64,000 bases of DNA from Emydura subglobosa (lineage: Eukaryota > Chordata > Testudines > Chelidae). The stretch's first letter is position 1; each line of letters starts with the position of its first letter. Below, piece by piece: positions 13,476 to 26,949 of this stretch. Under the pieces are notes generated by a model that saw only the letters and a list, made by a program, of their open reading frames with translations, was not told the DNA's origin and did no database searches. Where the stretch lies: contig ML679966.1 of assembly GCA_007922225.1 (NCBI GenBank), positions 54,045,870-54,109,869 of the forward strand. The letters are read 5' to 3'. The position numbers and the translations under genes are program-made.

Positions 13476-13980
13476 CAGGGCTGGATTAACCCATCAGTTG
13501 GCCCTAGGCAAATACACTTCTGGGCCCCTACTTTCTAATATGAATAACAACAAACAGCTGAATAACAAAAACAAAAAAATGGGGAAAAAATACAATGATG
13601 TTCCCTCCTGTACATGTCACTGCAGTAAATTCCCATCACAGCCTGTTTACTTACTGCTGTTGGAAAAGCAGTTTCTCTGCCCAGAGCTCTCCTGTCTCCA
13701 TAGCTCTGTTGGGAATGGCAAAAGTCTCTCTGTCCACTCATCCACTGACGCAGAGCATGTGAACTAGCAGAACTTCACTTGAATGGCATTGCAACCCTCT
13801 GCCAGCTCACACCACCAGTCACTCAAGTGAGTGAAGTTCTTCCAGTTTGCACACAAATCTGCGTCAGGAAAAAGAACAAAAACCTACCCCAAACCCAAAC
13901 CCAAACCGCTTGGGGCCCTCCCTCCACAAATCTGGGCCCTAAACATGTGCCTAGTTTGCCTATGCATTATTCCAGCCTTG
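13476..13980. mobile_element. hAT-like nonautonomous DNA transposon relic
   Basis: The left end 'cagggctggattaacc' and right end 'attattccagccttg' are imperfect terminal inverted repeats. Subterminal 'ggccctaggcaaata' and 'gcctagtttgcctatgc' are also inverted, as in turtle hAT copies. The interior has no transposase. The right part holds a 'cccaaacccaaacccaaacc' run (13888-13907). I could not find a convincing 8-bp target duplication. Confidence 0.6.
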
Positions 13981-16900
13981 ACAGTATCTGTTTTATGAAT
14001 AAATAAGGGTCCTCAGTTTTCAGGACTGTGCATTCAACACTTCTATCAAACACTAGGGTCATTTCTGAACAATTCATCCTTTTCAAATAAATACCACAAA
14101 ACAGCAAACTTGACTTCAAAAACTGATGCTATAGTACCACACACACACAGGACAGTCACTATGATATGGCACTTTTAAGATGGGAACAGTGAATGTTTTC
14201 CAAGCCTACTAGACAATGTTTTTAAAATGAGATGAGATTTTTAGGTTTATTTGTCTTTTTTATTTTTTTAAGCTGATTTGTTTTTTCTCAGTATCCTACT
14301 GTAGACCTAAGCATTTTAGATTTATGAGAATTTTTTAAGTGTTGATAAAAAATTATTTTTTTTTTTTAACAAAAATCACTCCTACTATTTCCTTATGTTA
14401 AAAGGTCTGTGAAATATCACAGTGTCAAGGACCGCAGAGGAATGCATCTGGGTTCTACTCCAACTAGCACAAGAGAAATACAGTAAAGTAACTTTCCTGA
14501 ACTCAGACAGTCAAAGATAATTATTGTGGTCTGCAAATGTGCAGAAGAGATGAAATGATTACTTTGTTGAAATAAACCTCTCTTTTCGGCTATCATTTGT
14601 AGCTCTTTTCAAAGACCCTTGTGCAACTGTCTCTCTTTTTAATGAGAGAATGGAAGGGATTTAGTGGTTTCTAAATAAGAACAAAAGCTATCTGTGTTTC
14701 TGGCTAACATAAACTAGGACGCTGCAGGTTCTTATAATGTGCTTCCAAGAAGTCACATACGTAGAGGGAATTAACTGGATATCTGAGTATAAAGCTAGAA
14801 AATGGATGCTCAGGATATTGCAATTGAACATGGAGATTTGGAGGGCCTAGCCTCAGATATTTTTAAAATTCAAAATTGATTATTAAAATGACACTTAATA
14901 ACGAAGTCTTATCTAAAAATATTCTTCATTTTCTCAGACTTATTTCTGCACTTTCAGCAAAGCTACAGTACTCACTCTTGGTATTTTATGCTTATAATGT
15001 TTTTCTCTGAAGTAAGGCTCTGTTACACAACACTCTGAAGTTCATTAAATGTGCTTTGGTTATTGCAAAAGAAAAATAATCTTGCTTCCAATCACAGTTT
15101 AGGGCAGTTAGATACTTATGCTATCAACAAACAATTATTTTGATAGCTAAAGGACTTAAGCTAAGTCCTTTGACAATCACTAAAAATAGGTTCTGATTTA
15201 TGCCAAGCATTAAGTGGTCTGAAAGCAATAAATAAAAACTAGATACAAAATTTAAAAGCATATGGATTTTAATGCTGTAAGAAAGAACAAAGGGTCCAGT
15301 GAACTATAAAAAGAAGTTGGTACATATTTTCTTCACAGTCAACAGCTAAAATCAATGGTAAACACAAAAAGACTTGTTTCACTTATTTTTTGAAACTATG
15401 CATTTTAGGGACAGCATAACATTTTTTTTAAATGTTACACTAAATTTTGCTGCAGCAGTTGCCTGATATTTTTTTCTGATGATTGTATAAACATGGGCTT
15501 TAAAACTGAATACACAGAAAGTGAAGCAGTTGTTCAGTATTTTCTTAAGGAGAGTTAGATTTAAGTTATGACCCAATGTGTAGTCATAGATTCAACAAGA
15601 CACTGAAATAATGCATACACCAGAGTATTGATCCCTTATTACACTTCAATCTCAGCATCACTGGAAGACTCTCACAATCCTTTGCAGAACTGTTTGGCCA
15701 AAACCACTGATTTTTAAATATCCTCTGATATGAAAAAGTCACACTTTTCTTATTAAAACAGGAAACATGGTAATTTAAGGCCTGTTACTGCACTATTTAG
15801 TTCAATGGAAGTTTGTCTATTGACTTCAGAAGGAGAAGGAGCAGGTTCTTAAATGCATACACATATAGCTCAGCCAAGAAGTAATGACCTGAATCTTTCA
15901 AAGTTGTAGGCTTCTCTCTCTTGAACTTAGTTAGCTTGCTAGAAAGGAGAGACGCTAGCAGACTGGACAAGAGTCTACACCTGAAGCTATTTACAGGAAT
16001 GTGATAACGTTTTCCAAACCTAAGGTTTTAGTATTCACTCTATTATTCACACAAGTATAATTTATATTGATATAGCTAAAGGATTTAAAAAAACATTTGC
16101 ATGTACGTCTCATTTTTATCAATACCTTCAGTTTTTCTAGTATATAATTTCGAGATCACAGAAAATTTCAACATTTTTTCTTGGAGGTTAACTGATGTTT
16201 TGACATGTAAAATACATCCTGATGACTAGAAAATTACCTCAGAGCAGTGAATGGTCATCTTATCTCAATTTGAGAACAATGGAATCATTTACTTAAGGTC
16301 TTGAGCCAATGTAGGCATGTTAGGAGTTTCATTTGTAGAGAGTTACAAGATTATACTGGTTGCATAAAGCTGTTTTTTAAAATAAGGGTTAACATTGGCT
16401 TGCTTCAGCAAGATTGGTTCTCTGGCAGAAAACAGAGAGGCTTGTTTGGAAAAGGATTTTACATACACGCTCTCCCCTGATCAGAATTGGCAGGGCAAAC
16501 CAAAAATTTAAAGCCTGCCACATCAAAGGCTGTGAAGTTTTATCCCTTCTTTTTTTTTTTCTTTTTTTTAAACTTCTTCTGTGCCTTTTGGCTATGCTTG
16601 ATGAAGTAATGCAGTACACCACACGTCCATAACAATACTTACAGACCCTATGCAATATACGAGCAAAACCTCTACGCATCAGTATTTTTTTTTTTTTTTA
16701 ATATAGTCCCCATGCTAATTTTGGAAAACATGTCTCATTTAATTTCAAGTTTTAAACAGGCTGAGTTGGTGCACGCATGAAGTCAGCTTGACAATTTTGA
16801 AAAAAGCAGCAAGATGCCCAAGGGATGAAGGTTGTAGAATTTTGGCATCCATGTCAATGGGTCAAAAACCCACTATTTACTTTTCTCTCTGACTGAAGAA

Positions 16901-18764
16901 CAAAGGTGTCAGGCTGTCAATAACCTCTCCATCCATGTTCCCCTTTCTGGTATTAGCAAGTGAGAATTGGCAGTTCATTTCCTCCTGTGCCGCTGCTGCT
17001 GAGAACTTAAAAAAAAAATTGCTGGTGGCACAGTTTCTCTAGACAACTGAAGCTGAAGTAAAATAATTATTTTTCATACTGAAGATTGGGATTAGGCTTC
17101 TCAAGAAACCAGGACTTGAGGTAGCATGGAGCAGTCTGCGTCCTGATAGTTTTTTAGAATGCATCTTGGAAAAACGCAGAACTCCCAAAATGCTCCAACA
17201 ATTTCATGACGACTGTCTTCCCTACATAGCTTATAACAGGAAGTCTTAAATGAGGTGTTAATAGCTCTGCTATAAGAGGCTCTACTGTAATGAGACATTA
17301 GCCAACATTAGAACATTTGCTGTTGAGTGTCTGCTTAGGCTGTACTATCAAAAAGGGGTCTCATATCTACATTCAGTCATTTTACTGTGAGATAAATGTC
17401 TTATTTTAGTATTATACTCATCTCTCTTCTGCTGCTCCAGTATCCACCTCAGCCCAAGTGATTCATTCTTACCTCTTCAGTTATTCTGACCCTTCAGAAG
17501 ACTTTACAAACACTTCATTTTCTACTAATAACATTCAACAGACTTTATGCCATACACATCCTTTAAATAGGCAAATAAGTTGTATCTTGAGAATACATAA
17601 GTGTTAGGGTAAGGCTAGAATGCATGAACAAAATCTTTGTTCAGATACTTCCTGGACAGGTGTTGGCAATAAAACTCAACAGAAGAGAAACCTTCTCAAC
17701 CCTCCATTCCCATGCAATGTTCCTAACTTTCTCTGTGGTGGGATATGTTGCTACATATTGTCATGGAGATCACCAACAACGAATGAGGTAATTAAACAAA
17801 ATGGACTCCTCAACGTTTAAACATTGCTGTTTATAAAAGCATTGATAGATAGCATCACAACTTCCAGAGTTAAAGCAACATATTCTTTTAAGTACCAGTA
17901 GCTGGATTTTTTTGCTTTTTAAAATACAGGAACCATTAGAATTTAAGGATTAACCATAGTGTGAAATAACACAGTGGGACATCAAGTCAAATTCTCATTT
18001 AATTAATTGATGACAATGTGTTTGAAGTACAAATAGTTCGCTAGTTGCTACTGATACCTAGAACAGAAGTTAAGAAGAGAACGATGAAGGCCCGACTGAA
18101 GCACAAAATTGATTCAGCATGTTCTTCAATATTGCTATATGAAACAATATATGCACCACAAAGTGCTAGCCATTGATAGTCCAATCAAAAATAAAGTCCA
18201 TAACAACACTCAGCTATAATGAATTTTACCATTCTCCGTGTGTTTGTCTACAGAATATATACTATGGGAAACATTTTTATACCCAGCACCTAATACCAAA
18301 GTTCAAGCCATTTTGGAGATACTATGAGATAAAAATGTTGGGAATATTTTTGAAAGTGCCTTTCTGGTAAATTTTCAAAAAACTCTATTTAAACAGAACA
18401 ACAAACTAAACACAAAAACCAGACAACCCAAAACAACCCACACCACCTCCTTTTCTGATTTTTCCAACTTCCCAGAAAACCTGTACTTCAGGCATGCAGT
18501 ATTTCAGTAAGACCTATTTATTTGTGGTGTATATGAAGTGTATCTTGGAAATAGGGATTATAATGGGAAACTAGTTTCAACCTTAAATGCTGCGTATGCT
18601 GCTATGGTGGCTCCGCATGATATATACCTTACTGAGATTGCAGCCATATGTAAAAATCTTGTGGTTTAGTGATTTAAAAACGTGCAGTCCTTTTTTATTA
18701 TTTGCTTCTGTTGCCTTTATTATATCAGTAACATGAATGCCAATCGAGAAATGATTTGGTTAGA
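13981..18764. other. AT-rich intron, no gene seen
   Basis: Contains a T9-10 run at 14351-14361, T/C runs at 16546-16570 and 16686-16699, and one ancient palindromic relic at about 15775-15855 ('ggaagtttgtctattgactt'). No exon or RNA gene is supported. Confidence 0.45.
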
Positions 18765-18965
18765 CCAAGAGACTGGTATTCAGAGTTAAGACTCCTAGAA
18801 CCTATTGCTATCTCTGACACCCAATCAGCTGTGTGATCTTTTATGAAGTCAACCTCTCTGAACCTGTTTACTTATCTATTGAAAGGGTATATTAAATTTA
18901 CCTACTTCACAGGAATGTTGTGAGGCTTTATGTTTTTAAAGTGATTTGAGATCCATGGATAATGT
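18765..18965 (+). repeat. MIR (CORE-SINE) relic
   Basis: Follows the MIR order: '...cagctgtgtgatcttttatg' (consensus ctgtgtgaccttgggcaag), 'aacctctctgaacctgttta', 'ttgaaagggtat', 'tacttcacaggaatgttgtg' (consensus cctcatagggttgttgtgag). A widespread amniote SINE, here strongly diverged. Confidence 0.75.
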
Positions 18966-18972
18966 GCTATTG

Positions 18973-19046
18973 GCCCAATCCTGCTATCAGTAGAGTCAAA
19001 ACCTTCATTGATTTCAATGGGGGTAGGATTTAGGCCTTTTAAGGAC
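18973..19046. repeat. Short palindromic relic (GACTTCAATGG family)
   Basis: The ends 'ggcccaatcctgc' and 'gtaggatttaggcct' are near inverted repeats around the core 'attgatttcaatggg'. Confidence 0.55.
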
Positions 19047-19299
19047 TATTTTATGGCATGCAGAGCTATGGAAACCAATGCCAAAGTGAAATATTTAAAT
19101 GTATTAAATTGAGCATTCTATACTATATATGACCTGAGAAGTTTGGTGTATTGACGCCTATTTGTGTGCCTACAATTTATGACAGAATGCTAAGATTATT
19201 GTTCCATGTCTACAACATTCACTTGTAGTCTCAGAGGTTGATCTGGCTAAGTGTTACTCACACAAGCATTCACATTATAACAAAGTCCGTAAATGTCAC

Positions 19300-19450
19300 T
19301 TAGAATATGTCTACACTGCAATTAGAGAGCTGTGGCTGGCCCATTCCATCTGACTTGGGCTCAGGGGGCTCAGGCTAAGGGGCTGCAGCACAAGTCAGCT
19401 GGCAGGGGCCAGCTGTGGGTTTTTAATTGCCATGTAGACATACCCTTAGG
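19300..19450. mobile_element. MITE with GTCTACACTG / CATGTAGAC termini
   Basis: The left end 'ttagaatatgtctacactgc' and right end 'catgtagacatacccttag' are inverted and flanked by TTA on both sides, as in PIF/Harbinger-type target duplications (inference). The internal motifs match the 2537 and 11290 copies ('ctggcaggggccagctgtgg'). Confidence 0.75.
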
Positions 19451-20194
19451 GTCCATTTCAGACACTGTAGGGAGGCAAATAAATATGATTCTGAAGGGAA
19501 AAAACAGCCATGCTACTGTGTATCTCCATTTATTGTGGATAGTGTTTATCTTGAATCAGTTAATAACCGATGAGTTTAGTTCCCAAATGAGCACAATAAA
19601 AGTAAACATACTATGCTTATGCACTCAACTCAAATTCCGACCTAAACAAAATTAACTAATGAGAAAGCTCACCAATTCACCATGAACAAGGCTCATCTAA
19701 CCCTTACCTCTGTGGAGTTGTTTTTTTTTTTTTTTTTTAAATGACTGAATTCTGAATTGCCAAAAGTTTTCACCACATAAGTATATTTTAAGATGAAGCA
19801 TTTTTGGAACATTTCACTTGGATATAATTTCTGAATATAAATTTTTACACTGTAAGCTTTTATGAAAATTATAATGATAAAAAGAATTCTTTGGACTAGT
19901 CAATCTACAGAAAATAAAACTAGACGTATACCATGTGCTGCCTTTCAATAGTGCAGGCACTGACTATTTAATAACAAGTATCAAATATTTTTTTAAAAAG
20001 CAATAACAAAGTGGATAACTGAATCCTGGAAAGCAGCCGATAGTGAAAATCCAAGTCTAAAATTTAAGTATTGGTGATAATAAAAAATCAAAACAATTTC
20101 AATGACCCAGCTAAGTATTTAAGCACTGACAGTGCTATACCAATGGAAGTCCATGCTGCTTTGTTTCTTAGGGTTGGTAATGTTGTTGATGCTC

Positions 20195-20365
20195 TAGCTC
20201 ATTGACCCTATCAAATGCCACACACACTGGTCCTGAACCAATTAATCCCTGATTCTGCAATCAGATCCCAGCATAAGCAGATCCCTATTCCTTCGCAGTT
20301 AATGGATTCTGCATGGGTGTGGGAATCTTCCCATTCAAATTCTATTGCAGACGCAAGATCTTATA
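20195..20365. repeat. Ancient sauropsid repeat relic
   Basis: 'tgattctgcaatcagatccc', 'gttaatggattctgcatggg' and 'tctattgcagacgcaagatc' follow a familiar old repeat (ends pairing as gatcctgca...tgcaggatc). Diverged, family name unknown to me. Confidence 0.4.
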
Positions 20366-20949
20366 AAGTAACTCTCACTGATGAGCACTGTAGACCTTTA
20401 TTAGCCATAAAAGAAAGTTGTACTAGTTTCATTTTGCTTACTTGTCCATCCTCTATGTGTTGGGACTATAGCTGCCAACATTCAGGAGGGAAAGAATGTT
20501 CATTATTTTTCTCATTGTTCTTCCCTGTTCTATAAAAAGGAAAAGCAAAATGATTCTTAGATTAAGAAAATTGATACATATTTGAGAGAAAAAAAAATTA
20601 CAAAGGAAGCCACACAACACATTTATGGTGAAGTCCATGTGATAGACACAGATGTGTTACCACACGAGTGCTGTCTGTTAATCTTTGCCAAGCACAGTAC
20701 ACACATATCAGATTATAAATCAGTCTTTCCCTTCAGGCTCCTGGCCAGTCTTGAGCACACAGAATAAACAAAAGATAATCAAAAGAAGCTAAAGAAAGTA
20801 TGCTACTGAGGACAGTCTAAGAATTCCAGTACATTATTTGATAGCCCTGTATAGGATCAGGATAATAAATCAGCAAAGCTGATTTTGCAATCCTTCCTAA
20901 AATCTTTACTTACATGCAGAACTTAGACAGGGCTAAGTATATCAGAACA

Positions 20950-21025
20950 AAGTTTTATGCAGTGGTGTTCTAGCCATGTTGGTCTCAGTGGTTCAGTAAA
21001 AGATACTACTTCACCCACCTTCTCT
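20950..21025 (+). repeat. tRNA-derived SINE fragment (turtle Pol III SINE)
   Basis: 'ttctagccatgttggtctca' is the near-terminal 'gtagccatgttggtc' box of turtle Pol III SINEs, followed by 'aaaagatactacttcaccca', the usual 'ggtgaggtaatatctttt' segment in the opposite sense. Only a fragment remains. Confidence 0.5.
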
Positions 21026-21189
21026 CAAAACAAAGTTGACATATTAATTAAAGCCAACACTGGTTCAGCCCACTCTTTGTACAATAGTTCCCCATTGGTT
21101 ATATCAGTCATATGAAATAGCTGGTTTATTATCCTTTTTGCGTCCAATGACATCACAATTATTGGAGCATTTTTGTGGTGATGCATAAG

Positions 21190-21290
21190 GAATTAGCTCC
21201 AGTCCTGCACAAAGAACTGCAAGGGTAAAACCCCTGCACTTATCCAAACTCGATTGACTTCACCGGGGCTCTATGAGGGCAAGTGGGACA
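21190..21290. repeat. Short palindromic relic (GACTTC core)
   Basis: 'ctccagtcctgcacaaagaa' ... 'cgattgacttcaccggggct' belongs to the same ancient family as the copies at 18973 and 24258. Confidence 0.4.
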
Positions 21291-23518
21291 TGCATCTTTA
21301 TTGGCAACAAAAGTTGCTGGTCTTTTAAGCAATCTTTTTTAAGATTAGGAATTGCAAAGCTACTAACTAAGGATGAGGCATTTGATGGATCTCTGTTAGT
21401 GGTTTAGCAATTCCTAATCTAAATCCCATGCCCTGGGAATTTAAAAATTTGTCTCCATTTTACACATCTGTGAGTAACACCCAAACATTTGATTTCCCTA
21501 AATTGGAAAATCAAAATCTGTGGCTGGACTGTAAACCAGAAATCATGAGCAAAAATAGGGTTCCTTAAGGACCTACAACACTATTTCATTTAAAATGGAA
21601 AATAAACTGCCACTATTTGTTGGACTGTACTATGAAAATTTTGGGATCTCACGAGAAAGTGAATTCTTGCATATACCAGCACAATTAACACAAAACAGTC
21701 CTGATACTGTATGCAATTATTGTGTTCTGACTTGTTGAGAGGAACACAATTAATGGCTTGTTGAAAGGCTTTTATACACAAATGAATGTCTCAACTCTGG
21801 CTGGTTTCTTCAGTTAGGATTCAACAATAAAATAAATTCCCTTTACTGAAATGTAATGCTATGTATACGTGCGCCTCATTGACATGGAAAATAAGTATAG
21901 CTCATTGTCAACACAATTTCTCCAGACTTTTCTCCTTTCCTCCAAATGGTCCTCCATTGCTCAAGAGATTCATTTGTTTGAACATGCTCCAATAAGGGAG
22001 AACAGAGAGGCAAAAAAGCTGCCTCATATTCCAGTTATTTTAAGTATTTATCAAACTAAGACTGTTAGAAGAAACTGTTTTTAACAAAAATCTTTTAAAA
22101 AGACATTGGTAGGAACCTTTCTAGTAATTTGACTTTCTGACTTGTTCATAAGCTAAACAAGGTACTTTTCATTCAATAAGATAAACAAAAGTATTTGTTT
22201 TTCCTTATTATCACTGATACAGTTGGTATTTCTTCCATTTTTGGTCCTCAAGAAATATGTCAACAGCTACAACAAATCAGAATAAACTGATCTGGAGCTT
22301 GATTTGGCTTTGTTGACCTGAACTATCATGGGAGTTAAGCACTGAAATTGACATGAAATCAGACAATGTATGGTAAAGTTAATCAAGCCCACATTACCCT
22401 TTTTAAAAATTTAAACCAAGGTCACTTCTTTCAAGATATTATTTTTTGGATACTGATTTGTGCAATTCTGTAAGACTGATGTTAATTAAAGCACACTCCA
22501 AGATGGAAAACAGATGTAACTGAAAACGTTAACAAGATTTTAATGGAATTCAGCCCATTTTCAGTCGCTATTGTCCTTTGCACTTAAATTAATGAGTTGT
22601 TACAATGGGATGATTTACATCAGCTGTATGAAACTCAAAGGGATGGCCACTCAATACAATATGCAAAACCGGACTCTTAATTGTAGAACTGCAACAACAA
22701 AGGAGATCTTGACTATATTATCAGGTACTTGCAACCAGTCTTTTCCTTCTCTGTTTCTTGTTAACCTCCTTTCCCCTGCTTGCACTAAAGTATTCAAGCT
22801 GTAAATTTACTGGTAGCTTTGCACCACCAGAGCAACAGGAAATATACAAAGCACCAATTATTAGAGATGCAAAAACCATTTAGAATGAAACAATGGTGTT
22901 ATATGATCTAATTCTGGACATCATTATTTCTCAGTGGGTGAGAGGCAGACCTGCGAGCACACTTTTTTCCCTTCCTTTCTCTCGCTTGTGCCTGAGCCTC
23001 TAACAAGTACTTTTAATTAATGTTCAAGGTATTAGCCAATAAACATGGAGTCTGTGACAGTATCTATCCAAATAATTATCATAAACAAAGAGTATGTGAG
23101 GTCCAGAGAAAATAGAGTTAAAAAAACCTACTTTTGAAGGGTTCCTTGTGGAGTGCCTACCGTTCTTTTTTTCCTTTCTCAGTTAACTAGAAAAATGTAC
23201 CCACTTCCAGTCTCATTTCCTGGGGTATTAGTGTTCATGAAGTAAGGTTCAAGTGCCTTCAAAAAAGCAAGGTGCTACACTGTATATTTATTGCACGTTT
23301 TACACTCTTACCAATTGAGAAACCCAAATCAAAAGGTATTGAGCAAACTTTGTCTTCGGTTTTGCCAAAGATGTCATTTACTATAGCAGAGATTGTTACA
23401 ATAATGCAGTACTGAAAGTACTTAATGAAAAGAGTAGAAGTAAGATCCAGTGAGCTCAGAGTTATGTAGGGGGAAAAAGTGAGGCTGTTTTTCTTTTCTC
23501 AATATATCATTTTTAAGG
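21291..23518. other. AT-rich intron, no gene seen
   Basis: A small inverted pair 'taggaattgcaaagc' / 'tagcaattcctaatct' lies at 21346-21420. Otherwise no recognised repeat and no coding signal. Confidence 0.45.
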
Positions 23519-23986
23519 ATAAGATTGTGTCATGGAGGTCATGGATTCCATGACTTCCAGAAACCTCTGTGACATTTTCTGCTTCAGTCCTGGGGCGGCG
23601 GGACCGGAGTGGTCAGCTTCCATGGGTGACCCTGTCACCGTGGGTGGCCCTTGCAGACCCAGAGCTCCAAGCCACTGCTGGCAGCTCCCGCAACTTCCAG
23701 CCGGCTCCTGCAGCTCCCAGTCCCAAGGGGACAGGGGCATCTCACAGCCCCGAAGCTCCTAGCTGCTGCAGCAGTGGGGGTCCTAGAGCTGTCAGCTGAA
23801 GCAGAGGTGGATGCTGGATCCCCACCTCACCAGTTGGACTTGAACTCTCAGTCTCTGTCAGCCCTATTTTGTCAGTTATTTTTAGCAAAAGACAGGGATA
23901 GGTCATGACCGGCTTCTGTTAATTTTTGTTTATTGCCCGTGACCTGTCCTTGGTTTTGATTAAAATTAACAGTGACAAAATCTTAA
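23519..23986. mobile_element. Nonautonomous DNA transposon with TIRs, GC-rich core
   Basis: The termini 'ataagattgtgtca' (23519-23532) and 'tgacaaaatcttaat' (23973-23987) are imperfect inverted repeats. Inside, 'aggtcatggattccatgact' and 'aggtcatgaccggcttctgt' / 'gcccgtgacctgtccttggt' are typical of a turtle repeat family. The GC-rich core gives several overlapping open frames on both strands that have no protein family and are best ignored. No transposase is present. Confidence 0.65.
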
Positions 23987-24257
23987 TAATTTATTTAAAA
24001 ACTATTGTGAAGCCATATATCTAGAACTCAATATCAGAAATCTCCCATACTACTTTTTCAGTGTATGATTTTCTTAAGATTTATACACGTTAAGTCCTCC
24101 TTGCGTCAGCATACTGGAGTAAATAAACAAGTAATCTCAAAACAAACTCCATTTGTGAGCTCCAGAATGATGTATAGACACTTTTTTCTTTAAAAGTAAC
24201 ATTAAACCAGTTCTGCAGGTCTGGTGCATTTAAAAAAAAATGTACTTACTACTGGTC

Positions 24258-24337
24258 TAATCCTGCCTGGTGCTGAATGTCTCTTGCAAGGAACTAAGTG
24301 CCCTCAACTCTGAATAGAAGTCAGCCCTGCAGGATTA
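24258..24337. repeat. 80-bp palindromic relic with perfect 9-bp ends
   Basis: Starts 'taatcctgc' and ends 'gcaggatta', perfect inverted ends. Subterminal 'tggtgctga' and 'agtcagccc' are weaker. Same family as the other GACTTCAATGG relics. Confidence 0.6.
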
Positions 24338-26179
24338 ACTTTATTAAGCAAGTTTTCCCAAATTCATTTTCTGCTAGCACAGGTGCAGCTTTTTTCTTGC
24401 CCATTATTGTCAAGCAGTGGGCTTGTGAGACCTCAAAATAGCTGACAGCATTCTGATACTGTTAGCAGTTAATACAAGTGTATGCGCAGGTTATTGTCTA
24501 TGGAGAGAAGAAATTCAGTTCAGAGAAGGAAAATCAGAGCTGTAATCAAATCCCAACTTCAAATAACATATGACTCCACGATTTAAGATGTGTATTCCAA
24601 ATCAGTTAAGCATGACTTAAACGAGCATATGAGTCTTGCTGTTGACAAGAGGCTAGCTGCAGATTCAAGAATGAATGACAATAAAAGAACCAACTGTATG
24701 AGTCTCAGAATGAAAGCTGAAGGCACTGAGTAGGGGTGGAAAAGGGATGCAAAAGGCAGTGATGGATAAATGCAGAGAGAGGTGGAATGGAGTAAGGGGA
24801 AAAGCAATAAATAGATGAAGGAAGAGTGGTGCCCAGAGTTTTCAGAGACTTGATGTCACTGGGAATGAATCAAAGAGATTATAAATGTATTGAAAAATAA
24901 TTGCAAAAAAGTTGGGGGAATGTAAAATGGTCACAGATAACTATTTGTATTTTGTATTAGACATACTAATCTAATAATCACAATGCCAATAATTATAATC
25001 ATAATTGCAAATATAAGAACAAGTGGTTATAATCATCACTAACCAATAATGTATTTATTATTTAACTCACCAATGAAAAAAAAAACCCAGAAACAGAAAC
25101 AAGTTACCAGCCTGAGGGAAGTGGATGAATAGAATTTTGTAAGGCTGCTCTGTGTATATAGATGGATTGGATGAGAATTCAGTCACAGCAAAAAATATAT
25201 AAGTTAACACTATCCAGGAGAAGTAACTAGAGAAAACTATATGGATCACATGGAAAAGCTAAGAATCTCGATATTCTACAGTTACATATTCATAAATATG
25301 CCTTTTTGCCAAACCTCTTATTTTCATTAAATTCACCTTTGTTGCCTCTGTGTTTTCCTGACACCTCTTCTCTCCCAGGAAGCTTTTATAAATACACAAT
25401 AATATGATGCTCTGAAAAAAGATCTTTGGTAAGCATATGGGGTAATTATAATACTACAAAAATGCTTTTGTAATATGATCTAAAACTCTCCTATAATACT
25501 GTGTATTCATTCCTTATATTTATTAATTTAATTGCAAAAGAAAAGCTGAGGGAATGTAAAATAGCCACAGACAACTGTACTTCTTTTCTGTATAAGAACT
25601 ACAACAGAGATGTGAGAAGGAATAAAAAAGCCCTCAGTGGATGAATTTTAACTAATTCCATAAATCTAAACAAGGAAAATGCAACCTGGACCACCCTGTG
25701 TTGCTTGAATAAGGATGCAAAGTGTAGTATAAGCAATGAGAAAAGTGATTTTTTTAAAAAATATAAACAATTCATAACAGCAGTAAGGGTGGCTAGGAAG
25801 ATATCTAAAAAGCCAGAACAGAAACAAAGGAAAAAGAAGGAGAAAAATGATAAATGCTGATTTTGGAGTCTATTTTTCTAAAAAAAAAAAAAAAAATAGT
25901 TTCTTTAAATAGATTCCTAGTAGACAAACAAGGAACTCCAATGTCACAGTGATGGTTATGTATGAAAACCAAATTGGAGAAAGAAATATACGGGTAAAAC
26001 AATTTGTTCCAAGAAAAGTGATAGTGGATAACTGGAGAAAGAATAAGGGAACAGATTTCTTTAATGGCTGCTGTGTCAAAGTTTACTTATTGTTTTCTTG
26101 ATCATAGAGTGAATAGAGGAACTAATATACATAATGCTCAGCATTATGTTTCTCTGCTTTATTTCACTATGCAGGCAAC
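24338..26179. other. AT-rich intron, no gene seen
   Basis: An A16 run at 25880-25897 and AT-rich stretches. No named repeat and no coding signal. Confidence 0.45.
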
Positions 26180-26335
26180 AAAGTGTGACCTAATGTTTAG
26201 AACACTGAACTGGAATGCAGGAGACCTGGGTTCTAATTCTGTCTCTGCCCTTGTTTGCTGGATGACCTTTGTCACTTCACTACCCCTCTCTGTGCCTCAG
26301 TTTCTCCATCTATAAAATGGGGATAATGATACTGC
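26180..26335 (+). repeat. MIR (CORE-SINE), well preserved
   Basis: Consecutive MIR landmarks: 'ggagacctgggttctaattc', 'tctctgcccttgtttgctgg', 'tgacctttgtcacttcac', 'tctgtgcctcagtttctcca' and 'tctataaaatggggataatg'. It is the best MIR copy in the window. Confidence 0.85.
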
Positions 26336-26455
26336 CCTTCAGCAGGATCCTGGGCTTTCAGGGCTTCCAGACTCCTACCTCCTTGGCATAGAGCCTGGAA
26401 GCCCCAACTCAAACTAGGGCTCAGCTCCCAGCTCTGCAGCAGGACACTTAGGCCT

Positions 26456-26725
26456 GGCCTACAGTGCCAGCAAAATTCGGCAGCAGTCGACGGGAGATAT
26501 GCAAGCTACATAGAGATATGGGAGATACACAAGCTACGGCGTCCCTACTATACTGCACCCATGGGAAATGCCCTCCCGTCGACGCAGTATTAATCTTTTT
26601 GTGCGGGTGGATTAACAGCTTCAACTTCTGGATTGATTGAGCGGGTATCCACTGCTGCTCAGCTGATCCTGCAGAATCAATCCGGCAGCGCTGACAGTGC
26701 CGCCGTCAATGTAGACATACCCTTA
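26456..26725. mobile_element. MITE with TTA flanks
   Basis: Left 'cttaggcctggcctacagtg' and right 'caatgtagacatacccttag' are inverted family ends with TTA on each side. The interior 'cagcagtcgacgggaga', 'ccctcccgtcgacgcagt' and 'gctgatcctgcagaatcaat' is a different subfamily from the 11290 copy. It is inserted into the GC-rich repeat. Confidence 0.7.
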
Positions 26726-26949
26726 GAAGTCCTGGGGGCTCTCTAGGCTTACTGCCATGGAGTTGGGAGCCTGGAAATCCTAGGATGGACTCCCAGGGCT
26801 TGTGATTCCAAGGCAGCTCTGCCATGCAGGCTGTCCCTGGATCTGAGACTCCAGTGCTTCCAGACTCCCATGCAATATGGCTCCTTAAGAGTCTGGAAGC
26901 TCTGGGGTCCTAAACCTCAGGGCAGCAGGCATGGGGAAGCTGCTCCAGA

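Noticed and set aside
13888..13907. 'cccaaacccaaacccaaacc' as interstitial telomere repeat
   Set aside because: The unit is cccaaa, not the vertebrate ccctaa, and it is only three to four units inside a hAT relic.
23513..23908. Four overlapping frames on both strands
   Set aside because: All sit in the GC-rich core of a TIR-bounded repeat. High GC lowers stop frequency on every frame, and no peptide resembles a family.
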